Shown here one piece after another: positions 1 through 9,062 of a stretch of 62,082 bases of DNA. Source of the DNA: Bacilli bacterium (GTDB taxonomy: Bacteria > Bacillota_I > Bacilli_A > RF39 > UBA660); the NCBI GenBank assembly GCA_017541445.1, contig JAFXZC010000013.1, positions 1 through 62,082 on the forward strand, in the 5' to 3' direction. Positions within the stretch are counted from its first letter, which is position 1. Each line of letters begins with the position of its first letter. A model generated the notes under the pieces. That model was not told where the DNA came from, ran no database searches, and worked only from the letters and a program-made list of their open reading frames with translations. The position numbers and the translations under genes were made by a program.

Positions 1-51
1 AATGACTCATATTCAGAAAGTTATAGAATAACTGTAACACCTGAAAAGTAA
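1..51 (+). CDS. C-terminal end of an unidentified protein (partial)
   Basis: The first frame is open from the window edge and ends at TAA (49-51), giving the last 16 residues NDSYSESYRITVTPEK. It stops 21 bases before the next start codon and shares that gene's strand, so the two are probably one operon. The alternating polar and beta-branched residues would suit a beta-strand at the end of an extracytoplasmic domain, but no family can be named from so little. Confidence 0.5.
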   Translation, partial: NDSYSESYRITVTPEK

Positions 52-72
52 GAATAGAATTGGGAGGAAAAA

Positions 73-786
73 ATGGAAAATAACGAAAAGAAAAAATCAA
101 ATGTTGGATTAATAATTGTAATAATTATCATAATCCTATTATTATTATTTGCAGTATGGTTCTTCTTATTAAGAGATAAAGGAACTACAAATAATAACAA
201 TGCAAACAACAATAACACTTCAGAAAAAACAGATAAGAAAGATGAAAAAACAGATAATAAGACTGGATATGAATATGACTACAGAGATGGAGTATTAACT
301 CAAATAGTTGATGAAGAAGGAAATCCAAAACAAACTGATTTTGTTATTGATGGAATAATCCTTGTAGGTAACAGACATGGTTATGCTGGTTTAGAAGCTG
401 AATCAGAAGAAATTATTGCAAAATTAGCTTCACAAGGATATAAAAAAGAAGGAATTAATTCATCATTCTATTTAAATGAATGGATTGAATTCTATATTGA
501 TACTAAATATAGTGGATCTGCTAATGATGTTAAGATTTTAATTACACCACATAAGACAGTAGAAGAATTAGAGAAAATGTCTTTAACTAAATTGGAAGAA
601 TTAGCAAATGATAATGGTGGATATGTAATTGATTATAAAACTCCAGAAGCAGACAACTATAAATATGTTGGTAATGGATATGTTAATATGGATTATCCAG
701 AAGGTAAATATGATATTCTAATTACTTACAAAGGTAAGTTAGCATATTTCATTAATATAAATGAAACAAAAGAACCAACTGAATAA
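73..786 (+). CDS. Single-pass membrane-anchored hypothetical protein
   Basis: Family not recognised. The start is preceded by GGGAGG at a normal distance. Residues 1-9 are charged, 10-33 form one very hydrophobic helix, and 36-65 are an Asn/Thr/Lys/Asp-rich linker. About 170 residues of soluble domain follow, presumably outside the membrane. The domain contains GYAGLEAESEEIIAKLASQGYKKEG, which looks like an alpha/beta element with a conserved glycine turn, but no catalytic motif is visible. The long Asn-rich linker is typical of surface proteins of AT-rich Firmicutes. A stem-loop terminator follows the stop directly. Confidence 0.8.
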   Translation: MENNEKKKSNVGLIIVIIIIILLLLFAVWFFLLRDKGTTNNNNANNNNTSEKTDKKDEKTDNKTGYEYDYRDGVLTQIVDEEGNPKQTDFVIDGIILVGNRHGYAGLEAESEEIIAKLASQGYKKEGINSSFYLNEWIEFYIDTKYSGSANDVKILITPHKTVEELEKMSLTKLEELANDNGGYVIDYKTPEADNYKYVGNGYVNMDYPEGKYDILITYKGKLAYFININETKEPTE

Positions 787-790
787 TATT

Positions 791-815
791 AGGCTCGAAA
801 GAGTCTTTTGTTTTG
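791..815 (+). terminator. Terminator after the membrane-anchored protein
   Basis: AGGCTC pairs with GAGTCT around a GAAA tetraloop and is followed by a T-rich run. Confidence 0.7.
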
Positions 816-872
816 TTCGCAACATTTTGATATTCCGTTCTGTTCGCAATAGGTTGCTAATGCGAAGACCTT

Positions 873-896
873 AACAGACTGAACAAGTCTGTTTTT
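873..896 (+). terminator. Second stem-loop terminator in the 787-951 gap
   Basis: AACAGACT pairs perfectly with AGTCTGTT around GAACA, followed by TTTTT. The gap also holds two copies of TGTTCGCAA (near 814 and 841), of unknown meaning, and a TATAAT near 930 that should be the -10 box of the next gene. Confidence 0.6.
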
Positions 897-951
897 ATGT
901 GCTACATTTAAGTAGAAATGATTTATGTGATATAATTAACTTGGTGGAAGT

Positions 952-2691
952 ATGAAGAAGTATTTAATAGACAATCCAACACTAAAACAAGAGTGGGACT
1001 ATGAAAAAAATAAAAATTTAGATATTAACACTATAACAAGTGGCATGGAATCAGAAGTATGGTGGAAATGTTCAGTTTGTGGTAATAATTGGAAGTCAAA
1101 AATATATAGTAGATTTAATGGTCATGGTTGTCCTAAGTGTGGACAAATTAAAAGAGCAAATAATAGAATTAAGGAAAATATTAATAAAGTTGGTTCATTA
1201 GCTAGTGCTTATCCAAATTTGTTAGAAGAATGGGATTATGAAAAAAACAATGAGTTAAATTTAAATCCTGAAAAATGCACCTCAACATCAAAACAAAAAG
1301 TATGGTGGAAATGCAAGAACAATCATAAATGGCTTACATCAATATATAGAAGAACTATTAGAAAAAGCAATTGCCCTTATTGCACAAATCAAAGAATACT
1401 AAAAGGTTATAATGATTTGGCTACGATGAATAAAATACTTTTAAGCGAATGGAATTATGACAAGAATATTAAAAATCCCTATGAAATAGGAATAAATAAC
1501 ACTTCAAAAATTTGGTGGAAATGTTCTAAATGCAATTATGAATGACAGGCAACACCAGCAAGTAGAAACGCTGGAAATGGGTGCCCTGTGTGTGCAAATA
1601 AAGTTATTATCAAGGGCTACAATGATTATAAGACTATTAATAACAATGTAATGGAATTTTGGGATTATGATAAAAATAAAATAGATCCAGAAACAATTTC
1701 TCCTGGTTATAACAAGAAAATATACTGGAAATGCCCTAAATGTAATCATAAATGGTTAGGAGTGACACCTAGAGCAACCAGAGAAGATACAATTTGTCCA
1801 AACTGCTATTCTGAATTTAGGATATCATACTCTGAAAAAGCAGTTACATACTACATAAAAAGAATTGATCAAACAATTCTAGAAAACTATAAACCGCCTT
1901 TTTTGAATGGAAAAGAATTTGATATTTATATACCAAGTAAAAGAATAGCTATTGAATATGATGGTACATATTACCATAAAGACTCAAAAAGAGATATTGC
2001 TAAAGATAATATTTGTGATAAGAACGATATAAAAATATATAGAATTAGAGAATTTGGATGCCCAACATTAAAGTCAAGTAGCATATGTATTAATAGAATT
2101 GATGATAAAAATGAATCACTAAATTTAGCAATTAAAGAATTAATAAAGATAATATATAATAAAGAATTGGAAGTAGATGTCGATAAAGATAATTCACATA
2201 TTAATGAATTAATAATTTTTAATAATAAAAAATCATCACTTTTAGATGTTCATCCCGAGTTAGTCAAAGAATGGGATTATGACAAGAACAATCCATTAAA
2301 ACCAGAATATGTAAAAAGCTCATCTAGCAAAAAAGTATGGTGGAAATGTTCTAGATGTGGTAATAATTGGAATGCAGCCATTTATAGTAGAAGCGTTGGA
2401 AATGGTTGCCCATATTGTAGTAATAGGATTATTAAGGAAGGTTTTAATGATTTAAAAACGATTTGTCCAACACTTTCAAAAGAATGGAATTATGATAAAA
2501 ATGAATCGTTGGTTCCAGAGAATATTGGTGCAGGCACAGCAAAAAAAGTATGGTGGAAGTGTTCTAAATGTGACTTTGAATGGAAAGCTGCAGTCAATTC
2601 AAGAGTTAGAGGAAATGGCTGTCCTAATTGTGCTAGAATAAAATCATCGAATTCAAAAAAGTATTGCAAAAATAACATTAATAATCTATAA
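952..2691 (+). pseudogene. Treble-clef zinc-ribbon repeat protein with Vsr-like nuclease domain, interrupted by in-frame TGA
   Basis: One continuous frame of about 580 codons is broken only by TGA at 1543-1545. Each repeat follows the plan EWDYxKN ... WWKCSxCxxxW ... CPxC, as in the treble-clef family DUF4379. Three repeats precede the TGA and several follow. In the middle (about 1810-2080) is a PD-(D/E)XK-like domain with FDIYIP, IAIEYDGTYYH and a following RD..K segment, as in Vsr/DUF559-type nucleases. The family is often found in phages and accessory regions and is presumed to bind and cut DNA; the exact role is unknown. The TGA sits where every other repeat has Trp (compare CNHKW, CGNNW, CDFEW), and all other Trp codons are TGG, so a single G-to-A change explains it. 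The 3' part could restart at a Met or GTG after the stop, but no good Shine-Dalgarno was seen. It is either a recent pseudogene or a readthrough product. Confidence 0.75.
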
Positions 2692-2751
2692 TGAAACTAC
2701 AAAGAAGAACTTACCGTAAGCTAATGAAGCACACGCTCCATTTAAAAAGTT

Positions 2752-2777
2752 AATTAGTCGAAAGACTAATTTTTTTG
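2752..2777 (+). terminator. Terminator after the treble-clef gene
   Basis: AATTAGTC pairs with GACTAATT around GAAA and is followed by a run of T. Confidence 0.8.
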
Positions 2778-2860
2778 TGCTTGAATATCTCGTAAAATAG
2801 TAATATTACGAACAAAATAATTCGAAAATTTGTGTTATAATAATCATTGGAGTTGATAAA

Positions 2861-3550
2861 ATGGAAAAAGTATTTAAAAAACATGAAACATTAATTACAA
2901 TAGCATTAATTATTATCTATGTAGTAGCAAACTCATATACAATGCAAAACTTTGGTTATACAAGCGTTCAATCAGCAATTATTAATACCATTTTATCGGC
3001 AGTAATACTAACTCTAATTTTTTTAATTAAAAGAGTAAAATTCTATGGACTTACAAAGCCTGAAAAATCTAAACAATTCTTATATTTTATCCCGTTAATA
3101 ATTATTTCATTATTTAATTTAAGACGTGGTATACATATTAATAATACAACTAGTGAAATTATATTTCATATAATAACGATGTTGAATGTTGGATTCTTGG
3201 AAGAAATTATCATGAGAGGATTCTTGTTCAAAATGATGGAAAAGGATAATGTAAAAAGAGCTATTATTGTGAGTTCTATTACATTTGGAATGGGACACAT
3301 TGTTAATTTATTAAATGGAGCAGATTTCGTTCCAACCTTATTACAAGTATGTTATGCAATAGCAATTGGATATATGCTAGTTATGGTATTCTATAAAAGT
3401 AAATCATTAATTCCATGCATTATATTCCATGGAGTATTTAATTCACTAAGTATTTTTTCTACGGGTGAAAGTAGTATAATTAGCAGTATTATCTTAATAG
3501 CTATGTGTTTAGGATATACTTTATATATTAACAAAAAAGTTAAAGCATAA
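2861..3550 (+). CDS. CPBP-family intramembrane glutamic endopeptidase
   Basis: This 229-residue polytopic membrane protein has all the signatures of the CPBP (CAAX protease/bacteriocin-processing, Abi) family. It has EEIIMRG (EExxxR, residues about 114-120), then GMGHIVN (a His on the next core helix) and HGVFN (HxxxN) near the C-terminus. The glutamates and histidines form the active site in the membrane. Family members process peptides or prenylated proteins, or act in bacteriocin self-immunity; the substrate here is unknown. A GGAG-type Shine-Dalgarno precedes the ATG. It appears monocistronic, with terminators on both sides. Confidence 0.88.
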   Translation: MEKVFKKHETLITIALIIIYVVANSYTMQNFGYTSVQSAIINTILSAVILTLIFLIKRVKFYGLTKPEKSKQFLYFIPLIIISLFNLRRGIHINNTTSEIIFHIITMLNVGFLEEIIMRGFLFKMMEKDNVKRAIIVSSITFGMGHIVNLLNGADFVPTLLQVCYAIAIGYMLVMVFYKSKSLIPCIIFHGVFNSLSIFSTGESSIISSIILIAMCLGYTLYINKKVKA

Positions 3551-3573
3551 GATATCGTAAGATTAAGATATAC

Positions 3574-3598
3574 AGAACGGATGAGAATTCGTTCTTTT
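3574..3598 (+). terminator. Terminator after the CPBP protease
   Basis: AGAACG pairs with CGTTCT across a 10-base loop, followed by TTT. Confidence 0.6.
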
Positions 3599-3624
3599 AT
3601 GTTATAATTTAAATGGTGATAAAT

Positions 3625-4185
3625 ATGAGTAAAAAATTCCCATATGGCTATGATGTTAATAAGTATATAGATAAAGCAATAGAAGAAATGAAATATACAT
3701 ATCCATGGGTAAATAAAGAACAATTTGATAAAAGATATGAATATCTCATAGAAAAAATAGATAATAGATATCAATATGTATATCTATATCATTGGCAAGA
3801 TTCCACTATAGATAAAAATATATTAGATGTAGATGGAAAAGGATTTATAGAACAAATAATATGGCATCAAGAAGATAATATTCAAAGATATAATGAAGTA
3901 AAAGATGTATTTGTAGTACCAGGACAATCTGGCAAATCAGTACATGATTGGCATTTAGAAAATTATGAATTTAGAAAGCATAAATTAGGCGGCTATTCAG
4001 TATTTTGTCAAGCAGGTGATAGAGTAACAGGTGGTTCAAGAACTTTCTTTATTCCTCCAAGTTATTTTGAAGGTACTTATGAAGAATTCCTAGATAAATA
4101 TATAGAACTAGTCCCACCATCATTTGGCTTTACAAAAGAAGAATTATCTAAAATACCAGAATTAAAAAAATTCTTAGGTTACTAA
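3625..4185 (+). CDS. Soluble hypothetical protein
   Basis: Family not recognised. The start MSKKFPYGYD is chosen because GGTGAT lies just upstream; the in-frame ATG at 3613 has no Shine-Dalgarno. The 186-residue product has no signal peptide or membrane helix and is rich in aromatic residues (Tyr, Trp, Phe). Notable stretches are WHQEDNIQRYNEVKD, VHDWHLENYEF and GDRVTGGSRTFFIPPSYF. The several His and Trp residues could line a ligand pocket, but no catalytic motif can be assigned. Confidence 0.75.
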   Translation: MSKKFPYGYDVNKYIDKAIEEMKYTYPWVNKEQFDKRYEYLIEKIDNRYQYVYLYHWQDSTIDKNILDVDGKGFIEQIIWHQEDNIQRYNEVKDVFVVPGQSGKSVHDWHLENYEFRKHKLGGYSVFCQAGDRVTGGSRTFFIPPSYFEGTYEEFLDKYIELVPPSFGFTKEELSKIPELKKFLGY

Positions 4186-4190
4186 AAAAA

Positions 4191-4213
4191 GATACGATTT
4201 ATCGTATCTTTTT
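4191..4213. terminator. Bidirectional terminator between convergent genes
   Basis: GATACGA pairs with TCGTATC around TTTA, with A and T runs on the two sides, so it can serve both the gene ending at 4185 and the convergent gene ending at 4212. Confidence 0.8.
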
Positions 4214-5624
4214 ATTTATTAAAATCAATTTTTTCTATTTTCTTTCCATTATCATCTCTGATTATCATATATAATATATTATTATCATAATCAATAAAAT
4301 ATCTATCTACATCATCATAATTTTCAATTTTCTCACTTGATTTATAATAAATTATAGCATTACTATCAATATCATCATCCACATAATTATCATAGAATAC
4401 AAATATTTTATCATTATTATAATAAATGTCATTTGAATCAAATCCATCTACACGTTTCTCATATATTTTTTTAAATGTTAAATTTTCTTTGTCAAATATA
4501 TACAAATATTCTCTGTCTTCTGCATAACCATCATTTAAATCATTTGATCTTACTATTCTATAATCTCTTTTCTCTATTTCATTTGTAACAATTGACTTAT
4601 TATTTATATCATATTTAATAATAGTTCCATCACAATATATATAGAAATAATTATCATCAGCATATATCAATGATAATTTACTCGAACCATAATCATATAT
4701 AGAATCTATTAATTCATTATTAATATATAATTTAATATAGAATCCAACACCATTTTTTTCATAAACACTTTCAATACCATATAACTTATCATTATTTAAA
4801 TTATAATATCTATATTCAGGATAAGTGGAGCCCATAATACGATATTCAATAATTGGTTTTTTTTCATCTAAATCAACGACATAATAATCATACGCATAGT
4901 TAGGAACATATTCGTCAACAATTATTTTATTTCCATCATAAATGTTTTTCTTGAAAGAATATTTTTTATCAAATTCACTAAATTCACCAGTATTCAAATT
5001 TAATATTTTTGTATTATCATCAGCATTACCTGTATTAAAAATGAATTCATCTTTATAAACTAAGCCATCATAATAAAAACCATTTTTATTATCAAATTTA
5101 ACAATTAACTTTTTATTATTGCCATCCAAATCCATTGAATATATAGCTATCTTACTTTTCCATAACTTTTTTTTATAATATATTTTATCATTATATATTG
5201 CTAATATAGAATGATTATTAATAACTTTATCAAGTGTATCTCTTTCATCAATTACATTGTGTTTAAAAAATAAACAACTCAATATTAAAATTACAATACA
5301 TATAATACTTATTATTGTTACTCTTATAGATTTATTTTCTATTAAACCAATTTTAGAAAATAATTTTAAAAATAAATAAGAAAGAATAGGAATAATAGTT
5401 AAATAAACTCCAAGTAATACACATACAAATATAAACGCCAAAGCAATAATTAATACTCCAGAACCTGTAGATATAAATAAATCAAACCCAGATAGGAACA
5501 TAAAAATAAAAAATATAGTAATTAAAACACCAGCAATACTAACTAAAATAGATGTTATTTTTATCGGTTTCATTACTTTTTCACTTTCAGTTTGTTGTAT
5601 TTGTTTATTATCGTTATTATTCAT
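4212..5624 (-). CDS. Membrane protein with C-terminal DUF5050-like beta-propeller domain
   Basis: The 470-residue protein begins with a polar segment and three hydrophobic helices (about residues 20-120). A region of about 320 residues of repeated beta motifs follows, such as KIYYKKKLWKSKIAIYSMDL followed by DGNNKK, NDKLYGIE and DNNILYMI. This pattern (IYY...IYSMDLDGNN) resembles DUF5050-type propellers of Firmicute surface proteins. The propeller is probably outside the membrane and may bind a ligand or partner. A GAGGTG Shine-Dalgarno precedes the start. No neighbour suggests a pathway. Confidence 0.75.
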   Translation of the reverse strand: MNNNDNKQIQQTESEKVMKPIKITSILVSIAGVLITIFFIFMFLSGFDLFISTGSGVLIIALAFIFVCVLLGVYLTIIPILSYLFLKLFSKIGLIENKSIRVTIISIICIVILILSCLFFKHNVIDERDTLDKVINNHSILAIYNDKIYYKKKLWKSKIAIYSMDLDGNNKKLIVKFDNKNGFYYDGLVYKDEFIFNTGNADDNTKILNLNTGEFSEFDKKYSFKKNIYDGNKIIVDEYVPNYAYDYYVVDLDEKKPIIEYRIMGSTYPEYRYYNLNNDKLYGIESVYEKNGVGFYIKLYINNELIDSIYDYGSSKLSLIYADDNYFYIYCDGTIIKYDINNKSIVTNEIEKRDYRIVRSNDLNDGYAEDREYLYIFDKENLTFKKIYEKRVDGFDSNDIYYNNDKIFVFYDNYVDDDIDSNAIIYYKSSEKIENYDDVDRYFIDYDNNILYMIIRDDNGKKIEKIDFNK

Positions 5625-5740
5625 AGCAACACCTCTTTACTATAAAATTATATCAAATAATAAATATATATGAATATAAAAAAATATATTATAATTAAAA
5701 TAGAAAATAAAATAATGATATAATTATCATGAGGTGTACT

Positions 5741-7024
5741 ATGGAACAAAAATTATTATACGATACACATGAAAGACCACCATTTGCTAAGATGTTAATA
5801 CTAGCATTTCAACATATATTAGCTATGTTTGGAGCTACTATATTAGTACCAATATTAGTAAATGAATCAGCAGGAACAGAAGTAATTCCTATCTCAACCG
5901 CTTTATTAACAAGTGGAATAGGAACATTATTATATTTATTATGTACTAAAGGTAAATCTCCTGTTTATTTAGGTAGTTCATTTGCCTTTATTACTCCTAT
6001 AGTCTTAGCATATACTAAAGGTGGAATATCTGGATTTACAACAGGAATAATAACAGTAGGTATAATTTATATTATTATATCTTTGATAATAAAAATAATA
6101 GGTAATGAATGGATAGAAAAATTATTACCACCAGTAGTAATAGGACCTATGATAATGATTATTGGATTATCATTAGCACCTAATGCTATTAAACAAATAG
6201 GTCTATCTGGTGAATCATTCATATGGAAAAACTTTATAGTAGCATTGGTATCATTTATAGTAACGATATCTGTAGCAATATATTCTAAAGGTTTTCTAAA
6301 AGTAGTACCATTTTTAATAGGTATAGCAACTGGATATATATTATCATTATGTTTAGGATTAGTAGATTTTAGTTCATTAAGTGATGCATCAATATTATCT
6401 ATACCAAGAATATTATTACCATTTAAAGATTATACATTTAGTTTAGTAGGAATGATAACGATAGCACCATTAGCACTAGTAACTATTACAGAACATATTG
6501 GTGATCATATGGCATTATCAACTATAATAGGTAAAAATTTAATAGAAGAACCTGGTTTAGATAAAACATTACTTGGAGATGGAGTAGCAACAACAGTTGC
6601 CGGAATTATTGGTGGACCAGCAAATACTACATATGGAGAAAATACATCTGTAGTAGGAATGAGTAGAGTAGCCTCTATTTGGGTAATAGCATTAGCAGCA
6701 ATAATCTCTATAATAATGTCATTCTTTGGCCAAATATCATCTTTCTTATCAACAATACCATCTCCAGTACTAGGTGGAGTATCAATGATATTATATGGTT
6801 TTATATCTGTAAATGGATTAAAAGTATTAATTAAAAATAAAATAGATTATGAAAATTTAAAAAATGTAGTAATAACATCTACAATGTTAATATTAGGTTT
6901 AGGAGGAGCAATAATAACCATTTCAGGCGGAGATTTATCAATATCACTAACAGGAATGAGTTTAGCTGCTATTGTAGGAATTATACTTAATTTAATATTA
7001 CAACCAAATAAAAGAGAAAAATAA
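5741..7024 (+). CDS. uraA: Uracil permease, NCS2 family
   Basis: The 427-residue polytopic protein belongs to the nucleobase-cation symporter-2 family, which imports uracil with protons. Diagnostic segments are ERPPFAKMLILAFQHILAMF at the N-terminus, APLALVTITEHIGDH, and the UraA-type GPANTTYGENTSVVGMSRVA in the substrate-binding region. MEQKLLYD is the chosen start because GAGGTG precedes it; a start 12 bases upstream would lie within that site. It appears to be transcribed alone. No pyrimidine riboswitch or PyrR site was recognised upstream. Confidence 0.93.
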   Translation: MEQKLLYDTHERPPFAKMLILAFQHILAMFGATILVPILVNESAGTEVIPISTALLTSGIGTLLYLLCTKGKSPVYLGSSFAFITPIVLAYTKGGISGFTTGIITVGIIYIIISLIIKIIGNEWIEKLLPPVVIGPMIMIIGLSLAPNAIKQIGLSGESFIWKNFIVALVSFIVTISVAIYSKGFLKVVPFLIGIATGYILSLCLGLVDFSSLSDASILSIPRILLPFKDYTFSLVGMITIAPLALVTITEHIGDHMALSTIIGKNLIEEPGLDKTLLGDGVATTVAGIIGGPANTTYGENTSVVGMSRVASIWVIALAAIISIIMSFFGQISSFLSTIPSPVLGGVSMILYGFISVNGLKVLIKNKIDYENLKNVVITSTMLILGLGGAIITISGGDLSISLTGMSLAAIVGIILNLILQPNKREK

Positions 7025-7081
7025 ATTCTCTTTTTTATATAATAAATATTTAAAAGAAAGTATACATAATAATTGGTAATT

Positions 7082-7107
7082 AAACGAGCAATGCTCGTTT
7101 TTTTATT
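7082..7107 (+). terminator. Terminator downstream of uraA
   Basis: AAACGAGC pairs with GCTCGTTT around AAT, followed by a T run. A weaker AAGAGAA/TTCTCTT stem overlaps the uraA stop. Confidence 0.8.
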
Positions 7108-7126
7108 TTAAAAACCATACTAAAAC

Positions 7127-7155
7127 TTGCAATATTTTTAAATAGAATATATAAT
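7127..7155 (+). promoter_or_regulatory. Sigma-A type promoter of the LysM gene
   Basis: TTGCAA and TATAAT are separated by exactly 17 bases and lie just upstream of the gene starting at 7187. Confidence 0.7.
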
Positions 7156-7186
7156 AAAAAACACTTATAAAAAGGGAGAGTTTAAA

Positions 7187-7858
7187 ATGGAAAATAAACA
7201 AGAATTAAATTTTGGAGAAAGAGCAGCTCAATTTGTTAAAAAAACAACAGCTACAATTATGGTAGCAGTAACAATAATGACTGCTGTACCAGGAGTTGTT
7301 AATGCAGAAGAAGCAAAAACATATAAACCTGGAACATTTATAGAAGAATTAATGCCATATGAAGAAAGTCAATATGGTAGATATGTAGTTAAAGCAGGAG
7401 ATAATGCATCAAAAATTAGTGAAAAAATATGTAAATATTTTGGCCAACCAATAGAAGCTAAATTTTGGCCTGTTATTGCATATTTAAATGCATATCCAAG
7501 AATAATTAGACCTGGAGATATTATTATATTCCCTGGTACATATGAAGATATGGTATCAATGTTAGATGCTTTAGATCAATCAGGATGGACAGCTGCATAT
7601 AAAAGAGTATATAAAGTATATCAACATAAAACTAAATTAACAGTAAAACAATTAATTCAAAAAATTTACTTATATGATATTCGTGTAGATGATGATATAG
7701 CAGAAAAATATCTAAAAACATTAGGACTAGATAAAAAATACGATATTGATAGTGTTATTACAGATAATGATATGCTATTTGAATTTGTAGATTGGATTCC
7801 AACACTTGAAGAAATAGGTGTTGAACTACCTACACCAATGATAGTTCATTCAAACTAG
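7187..7858 (+). CDS. Secreted LysM-domain protein
   Basis: The 223-residue protein has a long signal-peptide-like N-terminus: a charged region, then TATIMVAVTIMTAVPGVVNA with probable cleavage after NAEEA. A LysM-like domain follows (about residues 65-118), starting YVVKAGDNASKISEKI and ending IIRPGDIIIFP. LysM binds peptidoglycan or related glycans. The C-terminal ~100 residues are helical and unrecognised. A strong Shine-Dalgarno (AAGGGAGAG) and a consensus promoter suggest good expression. It is probably a cell-wall-associated structural or housekeeping factor. No hydrolase motif is seen. Confidence 0.82.
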   Translation: MENKQELNFGERAAQFVKKTTATIMVAVTIMTAVPGVVNAEEAKTYKPGTFIEELMPYEESQYGRYVVKAGDNASKISEKICKYFGQPIEAKFWPVIAYLNAYPRIIRPGDIIIFPGTYEDMVSMLDALDQSGWTAAYKRVYKVYQHKTKLTVKQLIQKIYLYDIRVDDDIAEKYLKTLGLDKKYDIDSVITDNDMLFEFVDWIPTLEEIGVELPTPMIVHSN

Positions 7859-7878
7859 TTTAAAACTAGTTTTTTTTA
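7852..7878 (+). terminator. Terminator overlapping the LysM stop codon
   Basis: AAACTAGT pairs with ACTAGTTT and runs into a stretch of T. Confidence 0.75.
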
Positions 7879-7928
7879 TGTTAAAAAATAATTATAAATG
7901 GTATAATTTTAATAAGGAGAGTGAATTT

Positions 7929-9062
7929 ATGAGAAAAGAAAAAGTAGTAGATAGTATATGTCCCAATTGTGGATCTAAACTTGATTACAATGCCAAATTA
8001 AAATTATGGAAATGTAAATACTGTGATGGAGAATTTACTCTAGAAGAACTAAAAGAAAAGAATAATGCTGCTTCTGATGTTAATAATGAAAAACCAGTAG
8101 AAGAGGTAGAAACAGAAGTAGAAGAAACAGAAGAAAAAAAGAAAACTAAAAAAGAAGAAGAACCAGAACAAGATTACGTAAATTATACATGTCAAAACTG
8201 TGGTGCTCAAATAGTAGCTGATGAACAAACAGCAGCTACATTCTGTGTATATTGTGGTAATACTGCAATACTAAAAAATAAATTATCAGATAAATTCCAT
8301 CCTAATTGGATTATTCCATTTAAGAAAGAAGAATCTCTTGCTAAAGAAGCATTTAAGGATTTATCAAAAGGAAGACCTCTATGTCCAACTGAATTCACTG
8401 ATGTAAAGAATATAGAAAAAATAAAAGGTGTATATATACCATTCTGGTTATTTGACTATGAAGCAAAAGGTGTATTGGTATGTAAAGGAACTAAAGTAAG
8501 AACCTGGACTACAGGAAGTACACAATATACTGAAACAAAATACTATGATTTAGTAAGAGCAGGTTCTATGACTTTTTCAAGAGTACCAAAAGATGGATCT
8601 ACTAGATTTGATGATAATATAATGGATTCAATAGAACCATTTAATTATGAAGAATTAGAAGAATACAATCATGCATATTTATCTGGTTTCTTAGCAGAAA
8701 AATATGATGTAGAAGCAGATGTAGCATCAAAAGATGCTAAAGAAAGAGCTAAAAATTCTGCAACAGATGTAATGTATAATGATTCTAATGGTGTATGTAC
8801 ATCAAAAAGAATAGAACAAAATAGTATTGAAGCAACCGAAACAAAAAGAGAATATGTATTATTACCAGTGTATATGGTAAATGTAAAATATAAAGGAAAG
8901 ATGTACCCATTTGCTATGAATGGCCAAACAGGAGAATTTATTGGTGATATACCAGTAGATAATAAAAAAGCATGGACGCAAGGCTTAGCAACCTTTGCAA
9001 TAACATTTGCAATAATAATAGTTATTTCATTAATATTCTTCTTTATAGGAGGTGTTAAATAA
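7929..9062 (+). CDS. Zinc-ribbon membrane protein (YdjG-like)
   Basis: MRKEKVVDSICPNCG is chosen as start because AAGGAGAG precedes it. Two zinc ribbons are visible: CPNCG...CKYC (residues about 11-32) and CQNCG...CVYCG (about 90-112), separated by an acidic/Lys-rich linker. A beta-rich domain and one C-terminal membrane helix (about 350-375) follow. B. subtilis ydjG (zinc ribbon) lies directly before ydjH (TPM domain) in a phage-shock-like operon, and the same order occurs here. The stop overlaps the next start (TAATG), so the two are translationally coupled. A membrane-quality or envelope-stress role is inferred from that relationship only. Confidence 0.8.
   Translation: MRKEKVVDSICPNCGSKLDYNAKLKLWKCKYCDGEFTLEELKEKNNAASDVNNEKPVEEVETEVEETEEKKKTKKEEEPEQDYVNYTCQNCGAQIVADEQTAATFCVYCGNTAILKNKLSDKFHPNWIIPFKKEESLAKEAFKDLSKGRPLCPTEFTDVKNIEKIKGVYIPFWLFDYEAKGVLVCKGTKVRTWTTGSTQYTETKYYDLVRAGSMTFSRVPKDGSTRFDDNIMDSIEPFNYEELEEYNHAYLSGFLAEKYDVEADVASKDAKERAKNSATDVMYNDSNGVCTSKRIEQNSIEATETKREYVLLPVYMVNVKYKGKMYPFAMNGQTGEFIGDIPVDNKKAWTQGLATFAITFAIIIVISLIFFFIGGVK

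Noticed and set aside
1543..1545. TGA as tryptophan (Mycoplasma-type genetic code)
   Set aside because: Trp is TGG throughout, and TGA ends genes in coupled overlaps at 20296, 32354, 32964 and 61599, so TGA is a stop.
5625..5740. Riboswitch or PyrR site upstream of uraA
   Set aside because: The 100-base gap is A/T-rich with a plain promoter and Shine-Dalgarno; no aptamer core or attenuator was recognised.
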